From positions 1 to 19,132 of the forward strand of contig DASVDK010000138.1 in assembly GCA_036381125.1 (NCBI GenBank): a stretch of 19,132 nt of DNA, written 5' to 3'. The position numbers and the translations under genes are program-made. The stretch comes from DASVDK01 sp036381125 [NCBI: Thermodesulfobacteriota bacterium]. Its GTDB lineage: Bacteria; DASVDK01. Within the stretch, counting starts at the first letter, position 1. Each line of letters starts with the position of its first letter. Positions 1 to 7,864 of this stretch are shown here, one piece after another. The notes beneath the pieces are model-generated. The model saw only the letters and a list, made by a program, of their open reading frames with translations, did no database searches and was not told where the DNA came from.

Positions 1-15
1 GGAGGATCAATCCGC

Positions 16-624
16 ATGCCAGGCCACGACACGAGCACGGCGCTGCTTCTTCTCGATCTCCAGAACGAGATGGTCGATCCGAACGGCAAGATCGGCGCGG
101 GCGGCCTCGCCCGTGTCGTCCAGGAGCGGCGGCTCCTCGACCGGGTGGCCGCCGTGCTCGGCGCCGTTCGGCGCCGCGGTCTGCCGGTCGTCCACGTGCG
201 GCTCGGCTTCCGGCCCGACTATCTGGACGCCCTGAGCGTGGCCCCGCGAGTCGTGCGGCTCAGGGAGGCCGGGGCGGCGATCGTCGGCACCTGGGGCACC
301 GAGTTCCCGCCGGCGGTCGCACCGGCCGACGGCGAGCTGGTCGTCACGAAGGCCTGCGTCAACCCGTTCTTCAACACCGGGCTCCTGACCTGGCTGCTCA
401 GGCGGGGCGTCTGCCGGGTCGTGCTCTGCGGCGTGGCGACGAACCTGGTCGTCGAGAGCACGGCCCGGTTCGCGGACGACGCAGGCTTCGAGGTCGTCGT
501 CCTCGAGGACTGCTGCGCCTCGCCGAACCCCGAGTGGCACCGCTTCTCGGTGGAGCAGATGCTGCCGCTCTTCGGGACGGTCACGTCCTCCGAAGCGTTC
601 CTGGCAAAGCTGGACCGGCACTGA
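16..624 (+). CDS. Isochorismatase-family cysteine hydrolase
   Basis: This 202-residue protein has the isochorismatase fold. The Asp-Lys-Cys triad is visible as D14 (in LLLDLQNE), K112 (in VVTKACVNPF) and C138 (in VVLCGVATN, with the family's cis-peptide V-A after the Cys). Length matches the family (about 180-220 residues). Members cleave C-N amide bonds, as in nicotinamidase, N-carbamoylsarcosine amidase and biuret or maleamate hydrolases, or the isochorismate vinyl ether. The substrate cannot be read from the sequence. There is no signal peptide, so it should be cytoplasmic. The ATG is preceded by GGAGGA at 1-6, nine bases upstream. A TTT uptake operon starts 31 bases downstream on the same strand, which suggests (inference) that it acts on the imported solute. 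The upstream neighbour is outside the window. Confidence 0.9.
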   Translation: MPGHDTSTALLLLDLQNEMVDPNGKIGAGGLARVVQERRLLDRVAAVLGAVRRRGLPVVHVRLGFRPDYLDALSVAPRVVRLREAGAAIVGTWGTEFPPAVAPADGELVVTKACVNPFFNTGLLTWLLRRGVCRVVLCGVATNLVVESTARFADDAGFEVVVLEDCCASPNPEWHRFSVEQMLPLFGTVTSSEAFLAKLDRH

Positions 625-655
625 ACGGATCCCTATGCCCACATCGAGGTATGCC

Positions 656-1618
656 ATGCAGAGACTGTTGATCGGACTGCTCATCGCGGGGCTCGGAGCG
701 GCCCTGCCCGCCTTCGCGGCCGAGACCTATCCGGCGAAGCCGGTCGAGATCATCGTGCCGTACTCCGCCGGCGGCGGCGTCGACCTCACGGCGCGCATCC
801 TGGCGGAGCACGCGAAGGCGCACCTCGGTCAGCCCATGGTCGTCGTGAACCGCACGGGCGGCGGGGGCGCCGTCGGCTTCACCGCCGGCGCGCAGGCCCG
901 GCCGGACGGCTACACGCTGACGATGATGACCAACGCCGCGCTGAGCGACGAGTTCCTCGTCAAGGGGGCCCGATACAACTACCGCAGCTTCACGCCCTTG
1001 CTGCAGGTGGCGTTCGACCCGGCGGTCCTCGTCGTCAAGAAGGGGGGACCCTACGACCTCCCGCTCGAGGGCTTCCTCGACGCCGCGCGGAAGAACCCGG
1101 GCCAGATCCGCATCGGCGCCGGCGGCAACTGGTCGGCCCAGGACATCACGCGAGCCCTCCTCGAGCGGGAGGCGGGCGTCCGGTTCGCGCGAGTGCCCTT
1201 CCCCGGCGGCGCGCCGGCCGTCACGGCCCTCATCGGCGGTCACATCGACGCGGCCGTCGCCTACATCAGCGAGTTCAAGGGCCACTACGACGCCGGTACG
1301 GTGCGGCCGATCGCGGTGACCGGGGAGGCGCGCTCGCCGTTCCTGCCGAACGTGCCGACGTTCGCGGAGCTCGGCGTCCCGCTGCCGGTCGGCGTCTGGC
1401 GGATCGTCGCGGCTCCCGCCGGGACCCCGCCGGAGGTCGTCCGGACGCTCGAGGCCGCCCTCCTGAAGGGGGTGAACGAGCCGGCCGCCCGGGAGGCGTT
1501 CCGGAAGGCGGGCGTGAACGTCTCGGTCCGCGACGCCGCCGAGACGCGGCGGTACCTCGAGGACCAGTACCGCTTCTACGCCCAGCTCGTGAAGGACTTC
1601 GGGCTTGAGCCGAAGTAG
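656..1618 (+). CDS. TTT-system periplasmic substrate-binding protein (Bug/TctC family), operon 1
   Basis: This 320-residue extracytoplasmic receptor of the Bug (Bordetella uptake gene)/TctC family delivers a solute, typically a carboxylate, to a TctAB permease. I chose ATG 656 because GAGG at 646-649 lies six bases upstream and a clean signal peptide follows (MQRLLIGLL, then an AFAA-type cleavage near residue 22). An in-frame ATG at 635 would add seven residues and lacks a Shine-Dalgarno. Family hallmarks are the N-terminal block ending IIVPYSAGGGVD, the PDGYTL motif, the central GQIRIGAGG strand-turn, the VPFPGGAPAVTALIGGHID block and the late VPTFAELG motif. There is no lipobox cysteine, so it should be soluble in the periplasm. 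The ligand is unknown, because Bug proteins bind very diverse acids, amides and vitamins. Its last 14 bases overlap the next gene. Confidence 0.9.
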   Translation: MQRLLIGLLIAGLGAALPAFAAETYPAKPVEIIVPYSAGGGVDLTARILAEHAKAHLGQPMVVVNRTGGGGAVGFTAGAQARPDGYTLTMMTNAALSDEFLVKGARYNYRSFTPLLQVAFDPAVLVVKKGGPYDLPLEGFLDAARKNPGQIRIGAGGNWSAQDITRALLEREAGVRFARVPFPGGAPAVTALIGGHIDAAVAYISEFKGHYDAGTVRPIAVTGEARSPFLPNVPTFAELGVPLPVGVWRIVAAPAGTPPEVVRTLEAALLKGVNEPAAREAFRKAGVNVSVRDAAETRRYLEDQYRFYAQLVKDFGLEPK

Positions 1619-2054
1619 GCTCGCCGGCATCAACTGGGCCGCGGTCGCCCTCGCCGGCGTCGGCGTCGTGGCCGCCGTCGAGTCGCTCCGCCTCGGCATC
1701 GGCCGTCCGGTCGAGCCGGGGCCCGGGCTCCTTCCGCTCGCCGCCGCGGCGGTCCTCGTCGGGTCGTGCGCGGCGGTCGTCGCGAGGGATCGGGTGCCCG
1801 ACGAGGCCGTCCGGGAGGTCGGTCGCGCCGAGCGGCTCGCGGCCTCGCTGGTGCTGCTCTGCGCCGCGCTGGCCCTCGAGCCGCTCGGGTATCGGGTGAC
1901 GATGCTGTCGACCGTCACGCTCCTGGCCCGGGTCCTCGGGGTCCGCCGGTGGCTCGTGGCCGCCGCCTTCGGCGCGGTCGCCGCGTTCGGCTCCGACGTC
2001 CTCTTCTCGGACCTCCTCGGCATGGCCCTGCCGCGAGGGTCCTGGCGTCTCTGA
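1605..2054 (+). CDS. tctB: TTT-system small membrane subunit (TctB family), operon 1
   Basis: This 149-residue hydrophobic protein has the size and helix pattern of TctB, the poorly conserved four-helix subunit of tripartite tricarboxylate transporters. Visible segments are a first helix at about residues 10-27, a GPGLLPLAAAAVL helix, a helix around LAASLVLLCAALAL and a long C-terminal hydrophobic hairpin ending LFSDLLGMALPRG. That ending is characteristic of the family (F-x-x-L-L-G-x-x-L-P-x-G). The start is taken as TTG 1605, with GAAGGA at 1591-1596 eight bases upstream. This makes it overlap the receptor gene by 14 bases, and its TGA overlaps the ATG of tctA, so translational coupling is likely. 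Identification relies on size, topology and position as well as sequence. Confidence 0.82.
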   Translation: MSRSRLAGINWAAVALAGVGVVAAVESLRLGIGRPVEPGPGLLPLAAAAVLVGSCAAVVARDRVPDEAVREVGRAERLAASLVLLCAALALEPLGYRVTMLSTVTLLARVLGVRRWLVAAAFGAVAAFGSDVLFSDLLGMALPRGSWRL

Positions 2055-3562
2055 TGGAGGGCCTCCTCCTCGGCTTCCAGGTCGCGCTGAGCGCCGGGAA
2101 CCTGCTCTACTGCCTCCTCGGCGCGCTCCTCGGCGTGCTGGTCGGCATCCTGCCGGGGCTCGGTCCGGCGGCGTCGATCGCGATCCTCCTGCCGGCGACG
2201 TTCACCCTCGGGCCGTCTTCCGCGATCATCATGCTCGCGGGCATCTACTACGGCGCCATGTACGGCGGCTCGACGACCTCGATCCTGGTCAGGCTGCCGG
2301 GGGAGGCGGCGTCCGTGGTGACCTGCCTCGACGGCTACGAGATGGCCCGGCAGGGGCGCGCCGGCGTCGCCCTCGGCATCGCGGCCATCGGCTCGTTCGT
2401 CGCCGGGACGCTCGGCGTCGTGGCGCTCGGCCTCCTCGCCCCTCCGCTCGCCGCCCTGGTCCTCCTCTTCGGGCCGATCGAGTACTTCGCCCTCATGCTC
2501 CTGGGCGTATGCCTGGTCCTCGGTCTCGCCCAGGGCTCTCGGGTGAAGGCGGCCGTCATGGCCGCGCTCGGCTTCCTGCTCGGCCTGGTCGGGCTCGATC
2601 CGGTCACCGGCGAGCAGCGATTCACGTTCGGCATCCCGGCGCTGATCGACGGGATCGGCTTCGTGCCGGTGGCGATGGGGCTCTTCGGGATCGCGGAGGT
2701 GCTGGCCCACGCCGCCGGCGCCGCCGGCGGCCCCGAGGTGGTGGCCAGCCGGATCGGACGCCTCCTGCCCGACCGGCAGGAGCGCGCGCGCGCCCGCGGC
2801 CCGATCCTGCGCGGCAGCCTGCTCGGCTTCCTGGTCGGCCTCCTTCCCGGCGGCGGCGCGGTCCTGTCCTCGTTCCTGAGCTACGCCCTCGAGAAGCGGC
2901 TCGCGCCCGATTCCGAGCGGTTCGGGCGGGGCGCGATCGAGGGGGTCGCCGGGCCGGAGGCGGCGAACAACGCCGCAGCCTCGGCGTCGTTCATCCCCAT
3001 GCTGGCCATGGGGATCCCGTCGAACGCGGTCGTCGCGTTGATGCTGGCGGCGCTGATGATCCACGGGGTGACGCCGGGACCGCTGCTCGTCAGTCAGCAC
3101 CCGGACATCTTCTGGGGCGTCATCGCCAGCATGTACGTCGGCAACGCCATCCTGCTGGTCCTCAGCCTGCCGCTCATCACGCTCTTCGTGCAGATCGCCC
3201 GCGTGCCGTACCGGCTGCTGGGTCCGCTCGTCGTCCTCTTCTCCATGGCGGGCGCGTACAGCCTGAACAACGATCCGAGCGACGTGCTGATCATGGTCCT
3301 GGCCGGCGTGGTCGGCTTCGTGCTGCGGTCGTTCGCGTTCGATCCGGCGCCGTTCGTCCTGACCATGGTCATCGCCCCCATGATGGAGATCGCCCTCCGG
3401 CAGGGGCTCGTCGTCGCCCGCGGCGACCTCTCGCAGTTCTTCGGCCGCCCGCTCGCCGCGCTCATGTGGCTCGCCTCGGCGGCGGTCCTGCTCGGGCCGG
3501 CGGTGGGCCGGATCGTCCGGAGCGCCCGCGCCGACCGGCGGGCCAGCGACGGGGCCCGGTGA
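2054..3562 (+). CDS. tctA: TTT-system large permease subunit (TctA family), operon 1
   Basis: This 502-residue polytopic inner-membrane protein is the transport subunit of a tripartite tricarboxylate (cation-coupled) transporter. The two inverted TctA halves each carry the conserved loop: GILPGLGPAA near residues 31-40, and GLLPGGGAVLSSF in the second half. The [12 protein letters not shown] block lies at about 66-77 and the [18 protein letters not shown] signature at about 291-308. The loop after STTSI reads VRLPGEA here, while most TctA proteins, including the second copy in this window, have LNTPGEA. The ATG at 2054 overlaps the tctB stop (ATGA type). The open frame extends upstream to 1766, but that part is the shadow of tctB. 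The solute specificity is set largely by the cognate receptor and is unknown. Confidence 0.93.
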   Translation: MEGLLLGFQVALSAGNLLYCLLGALLGVLVGILPGLGPAASIAILLPATFTLGPSSAIIMLAGIYYGAMYGGSTTSILVRLPGEAASVVTCLDGYEMARQGRAGVALGIAAIGSFVAGTLGVVALGLLAPPLAALVLLFGPIEYFALMLLGVCLVLGLAQGSRVKAAVMAALGFLLGLVGLDPVTGEQRFTFGIPALIDGIGFVPVAMGLFGIAEVLAHAAGAAGGPEVVASRIGRLLPDRQERARARGPILRGSLLGFLVGLLPGGGAVLSSFLSYALEKRLAPDSERFGRGAIEGVAGPEAANNAAASASFIPMLAMGIPSNAVVALMLAALMIHGVTPGPLLVSQHPDIFWGVIASMYVGNAILLVLSLPLITLFVQIARVPYRLLGPLVVLFSMAGAYSLNNDPSDVLIMVLAGVVGFVLRSFAFDPAPFVLTMVIAPMMEIALRQGLVVARGDLSQFFGRPLAALMWLASAAVLLGPAVGRIVRSARADRRASDGAR

Positions 3563-3683
3563 CCGGCAACTGGCGAGCGCATCGCCCCTACGCCGGGTTC
3601 GCGCGCAGGCCGCGCGTGACAGCCGGGCCACCTCGGTGCACCTCGAGGGGCGCGAGCAGACCACGACGGCTACTCCGGCGAAG

Positions 3684-3706
3684 CGATCAGGGGAAAAGCC
3701 TGATCG
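3684..3706. repeat. Perfect 8-bp inverted repeat (hairpin or operator)
   Basis: CGATCAGG (3684-3691) and CCTGATCG (3699-3706) are exact reverse complements separated by the 7-base loop GGAAAAG. In RNA this makes a stable stem-loop between the first TTT operon and the CoA-transferase remnant. No T-run follows on the + strand, so it is not a classical intrinsic terminator. It could be an operator, an mRNA 3'-end stabiliser or the edge of a past rearrangement. Confidence 0.5.
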
Positions 3707-3717
3707 GCGTGGCGTGG

Positions 3718-3990
3718 TTGGCCTGCGCGACATCCTCCGCCTGGTGGAGCGCGGCGGCCGACGCGCAGGTGCTCCACCGCGGGCTCCTGCGGACCGTTCG
3801 CGTGCCGAGCCTCGGGCGCGAGATCCAGGTCGTCGGCCCGGCGGCCCGCTTCTCCGCCGCGCCGGCGTCCGTCGACCGCCCGCCGCCGCGGCTCGGCGAG
3901 CACACGGACGAGGTCCTGGTCGAGGCGGGCTTCGACGCGGCCGCCGCGGCAGCCGTCAGAGCTTCGGGAGCACTCGGCCGCCAGTCGTAG
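3718..3990 (+). pseudogene. C-terminal remnant of a CaiB/BaiF (family III) CoA-transferase
   Basis: An in-frame stretch ending at the TAG 3988-3990 reads like the last 80-90 residues of a family III CoA-transferase. It has a DAQVLHRGLLRTV segment (family: DPQV-x-x-RGM-x-x-x-V), then a VVGPAARFSAAPASV segment (family: PG-x-PV-x-x-S-x-T-P). The terminal PPPRLGEHTDEVLVEAGF is the classic C-terminus (P-x-LGEHT-x-EVL-x-E-L-G). The residues before DAQV (ACATSSAWW and so on) align in length with the family's PCGPVN-to-DPQ spacing but are degraded. No N-terminal CoA-binding half or catalytic Asp region precedes it in any frame, and there is no start site. I read it as a decayed gene rather than a small functional protein. 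CaiB-type transferases often neighbour Bug/TTT genes, which fits the location. The left boundary is approximate. Confidence 0.7.
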
Positions 3991-4046
3991 TAGAATTCCG
4001 TTCGAGACAACCGACCGGGAGAGCACGGTCGTACAGGAGGTCCTGC

Positions 4047-5009
4047 ATGACTCGTCTACGCGTTCTGGCGGCCGCGCTGACGCTGGCCGTCGCCGCGGCC
4101 GGCGTGACTCCGGCGGCGGCCGAGCCGCTCAAGGTGATGGTTCCGGCCAACCCGGGCGGCGGCTGGGATTCGACCGGCCGCGCGGTCCTCAACGCCCTCC
4201 AGGCCGAGGGGATCCACACGGAAGGCTCGCAGGTGACCAACAGGGGCGGCGCCGGCGGCACCATCGGCCTCGCGGAGTTCGTCAACGCCAACCGGGGCAA
4301 CGACAACGCGTTCATCGTCATGGGCGCGATCATGGTGGGAGGCATCCTCACCAACAAGTCGCCGGTGACGCTCGACCAGGTCACGCCGCTCGCCCGCCTG
4401 ACCAACGAGTACGACGCCATCGCCGTGCCGGTCAACTCGCCCTTCAAGTCGGTCAAGGACTTCACCGACGCGCTCAAGAAGGACCCCGGCGCCGTGGCGG
4501 TCGGCGGCGGCTCGGCCGGCGGCATCGACCACATCGCGCTCGCCCTCGTCGCCAAGGAGGTCGGCGTCCCGGCCGACAAGATCAACTACGTGCCGTACCA
4601 GGGCGGCGGCGAGATGATCGCCGCGCTCGCGGGCGGCAAGCTCGCGGCGGCCATCTCGGGCGTCTCCGAGTTCAAGCAGTACGTGGACTCGGGACGGCTC
4701 CGGCTGCTCGCCGTCACCGCCGAGCAGCGCCTGCCGGGCGTGAACGCGCCGACCCTGCGCGAGTCGGGCGTGAACGTCGTCATCGGCAACTGGCGCGGCC
4801 TCGCCGGTCCTCCGGGGATGTCGCCGGGCGGCCGCGAGAAGATGATCGCCATGCTCGACAAGATGCACGGCTCGAAGACCTGGCAGGAGACCCTGAAGAA
4901 GCAGGGGTGGGACGACGCCTACCTCTCCGGGGACAAGTTCGCCGCGTTCCTCAAGGAGGAGAACACGCGCGTGGCCCAGGTCCTCAAGGACGTGGGCCTG
5001 CTCAAGTAG
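4047..5009 (+). CDS. tctC: TTT-system periplasmic tricarboxylate-binding protein (TctC type), operon 2
   Basis: This 320-residue receptor has a signal peptide (MTRLRVLAAALTLAVAAAG, then an AAA-EP cleavage near residue 26). The start is well fixed by AGGAGG at 4035-4040, six bases before ATG 4047. The N-terminal block VPANPGGGWDSTGRA carries the PGGGWD motif typical of true TctC citrate/tricarboxylate receptors, unlike the SAGGGVD of the first operon's Bug protein. Further landmarks are the VNRGGAGGTIGLAEF-like block, the GGSAGGIDHIAL turn, VPYQGGGEMIAALAGG, and the late NWRGLAGPPG motif. The nearest known role is binding of citrate-like carboxylates. I infer the class from the motif and do not claim a specific ligand. 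It is followed five bases later by tctB. Confidence 0.92.
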   Translation: MTRLRVLAAALTLAVAAAGVTPAAAEPLKVMVPANPGGGWDSTGRAVLNALQAEGIHTEGSQVTNRGGAGGTIGLAEFVNANRGNDNAFIVMGAIMVGGILTNKSPVTLDQVTPLARLTNEYDAIAVPVNSPFKSVKDFTDALKKDPGAVAVGGGSAGGIDHIALALVAKEVGVPADKINYVPYQGGGEMIAALAGGKLAAAISGVSEFKQYVDSGRLRLLAVTAEQRLPGVNAPTLRESGVNVVIGNWRGLAGPPGMSPGGREKMIAMLDKMHGSKTWQETLKKQGWDDAYLSGDKFAAFLKEENTRVAQVLKDVGLLK

Positions 5010-5014
5010 CGCGC

Positions 5015-5518
5015 ATGACTCGCACCCCGCCCGCCGGTCCCGCGACGCCGCGCCCGTGGTGGCTCGGTCTGGCCGTGCTCGCGGCGGGCGGGGCGTGGCT
5101 CTACGGGGCGCTCGCCCTCCCGCAGACCGTGCGATACGCCGTGGTCGGCCCCGGCATCTTCCCGCTGCTCGTCGGGGCCGGCCTCGTGGTGCTGGGCCTC
5201 CTCCTCCTCGTGCAGATCGCGCGCGGCGAGCGCTTCGCGCCCCAGGACGCCGAGGACGTCGACGTCGACGCGCCGGTCTCCTGGCGGGCTCTGGGCACGG
5301 CGATCGCGGCGTCCGCCGTGCCGATCTTCACCATGCGCCGCCTCGGCTTCCCCGTCACGGCCGCGCTGTCGTTCGCGCTCGTCGCACGGGCCTTCGGCTC
5401 GGCGACGCTCCTGCGCGACCTCGCCATCGGCCTCGCGATCGGCCTGATCTGCTGGTACGGGTTCTCCGAGCTGCTCGGCATCGGGCTGCCGCTCGCGCCC
5501 GTCCTGCTGGACCGCTGA
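5015..5518 (+). CDS. tctB: TTT-system small membrane subunit (TctB family), operon 2
   Basis: This 167-residue membrane protein has the TctB layout. A first helix ([19 protein letters not shown]) is followed by the family's [23 protein letters not shown] helix, with the G-P-G-x-F/L-P motif. A hydrophilic loop rich in Asp follows ([12 protein letters not shown], about residues 80-90). Two or three further helices end in a [14 protein letters not shown] tail, again the family ending. The start is ATG 5015, five bases after the tctC stop. No strong ribosome-binding site is present, so coupling to tctC is probable. An open frame continues upstream inside tctC but is not coding. The Asp-rich loop is longer than in the first operon's TctB (149 residues). 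Confidence 0.87.
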   Translation: MTRTPPAGPATPRPWWLGLAVLAAGGAWLYGALALPQTVRYAVVGPGIFPLLVGAGLVVLGLLLLVQIARGERFAPQDAEDVDVDAPVSWRALGTAIAASAVPIFTMRRLGFPVTAALSFALVARAFGSATLLRDLAIGLAIGLICWYGFSELLGIGLPLAPVLLDR

Positions 5519-5519
5519 C

Positions 5520-7010
5520 GTGGAGGCCCTGGGCGCCCTCGCGCAGGGGTTCGGCGTCGCGCTCCAGCCGATCAACCTGGTCTTCGCGTTCGTCGGCTCG
5601 GTGCTCGGCACGGCCATCGGCGTGCTGCCGGGGATCGGCCCGGCGCTCACCATCGCGCTGCTCCTGCCGGTCACGACCAGGATCGCGCCCACGGGCGCCT
5701 TCATCATGTTCGCCGGCGTCCTCTACGGCGCCATGTACGGCGGCTCCACGACCTCCATCCTCCTCAACACGCCTGGCGAGGCCGGCTCGATCATGACCGC
5801 GCTCGAGGGCAACCGCATGGCGCGCGCGGGGCGCGGCGCGGCGGCGCTGGCCACGGCGGCCATCGGCTCCTTCGTGGCCGGCACCCTCGCGACGCTGGCG
5901 CTGACCTTCGCCGCGCCGCTCATCGCCGAGCTGGCCTTCGTGTTCGGGCCGGCCGACTACTTCGCGCTGATGGTCCTCGCCTTCACGTCCGTCTCGGTCG
6001 TGCTCGGCGCCTCGCGCGTGCGCGGCTTCGTCTCCCTCTTCATCGGCCTCGCCATGGGGGTCATGGGGATCGACGCGCAGACCGGCCAGGCGCGGCTCAC
6101 GTTCGGCTCGCCCGAGCTGCTCGACGGAATGGAGCTGACGACCGTGCTCGTCGGGCTCTTCGCCGTGGGCGAGACCTTCTACGTGGCGAGCCGGTTCTCG
6201 AGCCAGCCGCCCCAGATCAACCCGCTCGCGGGCGGGGCCTGGCTGACCCGCGAGGACTGGAAGCGGTCGTGGCTGCCGTGGCTGCGCGGCACGCTCGTCG
6301 GCTTCCCCATCGGGGCGCTGCCGGCGGGCGGCTCGGAGATCCCGACGTTCCTGTCGTACACGATCGAGCGGCGCCTCGCGAAGCGGCCCGACGAGTTCGG
6401 GCGGGGCGCCATCGAGGGCGTGGCGGGGCCGGAGGCGGCCAACAACGCGGCCGCGGCCGGCATTCTCGTGCCGCTCCTCACGCTGGGGCTGCCGACCTCG
6501 GCGACGGCGGCCATCCTCCTGGCCGCCTTCCAGAACTACGGCCTGCAGCCGGGGCCGTTCCTGTTCATCAACTCGGCCGACCTCGTCTGGGGCCTCATCG
6601 CGTCGCTCTACATCGGCAACGCCATGCTCCTGGTGCTGAACCTCCCGCTCGTGGGCCTCTGGGTGCGGCTCCTCCTGCTCCCACGCAAGTACCTCTACGG
6701 CGGCATCCTGGTCTTCGCCATGATCGGCGTCTACGGCGCGTCGAACTCCTGGCTCGAGCTGGTGCTCATGGTGGTCGTCGGCCTCGTCGGCTACGTGATG
6801 CGCGTCTACGACTTCCCCATCGCCCCGGTCCTGATCGGGCTCATCCTCGGGCCGCTTGCGGAGACGCAGCTGCGCCGGGCGCTCGCCATCAGCCAGGGCG
6901 ACCCGACCGTGCTCGTCTCGTCGCCCGTCTCGGCGACGATCCTGATCCTGTCGGCGCTCGTCTTCTTCCTGCCGGCGCTGCTGAAGCGGCTGCGCGCGGC
7001 CGCGTCGTAG
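5520..7010 (+). CDS. tctA: TTT-system large permease subunit (TctA family), operon 2
   Basis: This 496-residue polytopic permease has all TctA hallmarks. These are [10 protein letters not shown] near residues 34-43, [12 protein letters not shown] at 69-80 followed by the canonical LLNTPGEAG, and [18 protein letters not shown] at about 294-311. The second-half loop reads [14 protein letters not shown] instead of the IPSNAVVALMLAAL of the first copy. The GTG start at 5520 lies one base after the tctB stop, with no separate Shine-Dalgarno, so translation is probably coupled. With the TctC receptor and TctB it forms a complete cation-driven tricarboxylate-type importer. The two TctA copies share the family scaffold but differ along likely substrate-pathway loops, so I expect different solutes rather than simple redundancy. 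Confidence 0.94.
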   Translation: MEALGALAQGFGVALQPINLVFAFVGSVLGTAIGVLPGIGPALTIALLLPVTTRIAPTGAFIMFAGVLYGAMYGGSTTSILLNTPGEAGSIMTALEGNRMARAGRGAAALATAAIGSFVAGTLATLALTFAAPLIAELAFVFGPADYFALMVLAFTSVSVVLGASRVRGFVSLFIGLAMGVMGIDAQTGQARLTFGSPELLDGMELTTVLVGLFAVGETFYVASRFSSQPPQINPLAGGAWLTREDWKRSWLPWLRGTLVGFPIGALPAGGSEIPTFLSYTIERRLAKRPDEFGRGAIEGVAGPEAANNAAAAGILVPLLTLGLPTSATAAILLAAFQNYGLQPGPFLFINSADLVWGLIASLYIGNAMLLVLNLPLVGLWVRLLLLPRKYLYGGILVFAMIGVYGASNSWLELVLMVVVGLVGYVMRVYDFPIAPVLIGLILGPLAETQLRRALAISQGDPTVLVSSPVSATILILSALVFFLPALLKRLRAAAS

Positions 7011-7024
7011 GGGTCTGCCGCGGC

Positions 7025-7864
7025 TCAGGCCCGCGCGGGGAACCGGCCCGACGCCACGAATCGGCCGGCCAGGACGCGCGCCGCCGGCCCGATCAGGCGC
7101 AGGCCGGCCCGCTCGGCCCGCGCGACGACCCGCAGCCGGTCCGGGACGATCCGCCCCGCGACGGCGTTGAAATACGCCACCCGCAGCCCGGGAACCGCCC
7201 GCCGCAGCTCGTCGACGTCGGCCTCGCAGAGCTTTCGCTCGTCCTCGGTGATGTAGAGGGCGCTGCGCTCGGCCGCACCGTGCATCCACCGGGCGACGAG
7301 CGGGTAGGCCCACCGCTCGACGGGTCGCGTCCGGCGCAGGCGCTCGAGGCTCCGGTGCGTGTACGGCTCGTTGCAGACGAGCAGGGCGCCGGGCGCCGCC
7401 ACGCGCGCCAGCTCGCGCAGCGCCGTCGGGATGTCGACGTGGTGGAGGATGTCGACGGCGAGGACGATCTCGAAGGACCCGTCGCGGTACTCGAGCGCCT
7501 CGCACGGCATCCGACGGAACTCGATGTCCCCGTACCCCGCGGCCGCGGCTCGCAGGCGCGCGATCTCGAGCGATTCGGGCGAGAGATCGAAGGCGGAGAC
7601 GCGCGCGCCGAGCGCCGCCAGGCGGACGGCGTCGTCCCCGAAGCCGCAGCCGACGACGAGCGCTCGCCGGCCGGCCGGATCGGCCGCACGCAGCCAGGTC
7701 CAGGCGTGCCAGTAGGCGTTCCACCAGCGCCGCCGCGTCGCACGGGCGATGTGCAGCGAGACCGGGTCGAGGCTCGTCCTCGCGTACTCGGCCGCGCGCT
7801 CGCGGTGGTAGTCGATCTCGCGGCGCTGCCGGGCGCTCAGCGTCGGATCCGGGGTCGCACCCAC
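7025..7864 (-). CDS. Class I SAM-dependent methyltransferase
   Basis: This 279-residue protein is on the reverse strand. The Rossmann methyltransferase core is clear. Motif I is VVGCGFGDD at about residues 70-78, and the acidic end of strand 2 is D93 (SAFDLSPES). A post-motif region contains the Met-Pro-Cys-Glu segment, and motif IV is the VDILHHV stretch at about 137-143. I chose GTG at 7864 because GGGGAGGGA lies just upstream (about eight bases). The open frame continues to 8173 but is Arg-rich shadow of the divergent ABC gene. Motif I and the HHV motif resemble methyltransf_11/25 proteins acting on small molecules, quinones or lipids. The substrate is not recognisable. The gene is convergent with tctA-2 (14-base gap) and divergent from an exporter, so the two promoters share a short region. 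Confidence 0.85.
   Translation of the reverse strand: MGATPDPTLSARQRREIDYHRERAAEYARTSLDPVSLHIARATRRRWWNAYWHAWTWLRAADPAGRRALVVGCGFGDDAVRLAALGARVSAFDLSPESLEIARLRAAAAGYGDIEFRRMPCEALEYRDGSFEIVLAVDILHHVDIPTALRELARVAAPGALLVCNEPYTHRSLERLRRTRPVERWAYPLVARWMHGAAERSALYITEDERKLCEADVDELRRAVPGLRVAYFNAVAGRIVPDRLRVVARAERAGLRLIGPAARVLAGRFVASGRFPARA

Larger units (their letters stand above)
3563..4046. other. Spacer between the two TTT operons
   Basis: These 484 bases contain no intact gene. From left to right I see about 120 bases of unrecognised GC-rich sequence, a perfect 8-bp inverted repeat at 3684-3706, and a degraded C-terminal CoA-transferase fragment ending at 3990. A short, slightly AT-richer leader (about 3986-4006) follows, and then the strong AGGAGG ribosome-binding site of the next operon at 4035-4040. 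The promoter of the second TTT operon should lie here, but I cannot point to a convincing -35/-10 pair. Confidence 0.7.

Noticed and set aside
581-3733. Very long open frame (1050 codons) on the reverse strand opposite the first TTT operon
   Set aside because: Its translation is Arg/Glu/Asp/Gln-rich low complexity with no motif, and the opposite strand carries well-conserved TctC, TctB and TctA. Long antisense frames are expected when third positions are almost always G or C.
3991-3996. TAGAAT as a -10 box for the second TTT operon
   Set aside because: It matches the consensus at 5 of 6 bases and is well placed, but there is no acceptable -35 at 16-18 bases and no extended -10, so a single hexamer is not enough.
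7010-7040. Bidirectional terminator between tctA-2 and the methyltransferase
   Set aside because: Only a 10-base CCCGCGCGGG palindrome inside the methyltransferase end and short GC complementarity are visible; no T-run on either strand.
5355-7724. A 789-codon reverse-strand open frame opposite tctA-2 and the methyltransferase
   Set aside because: It is a shadow: the only sensible protein on this strand is in another frame (7025-7864), and tctA-2 explains the rest.
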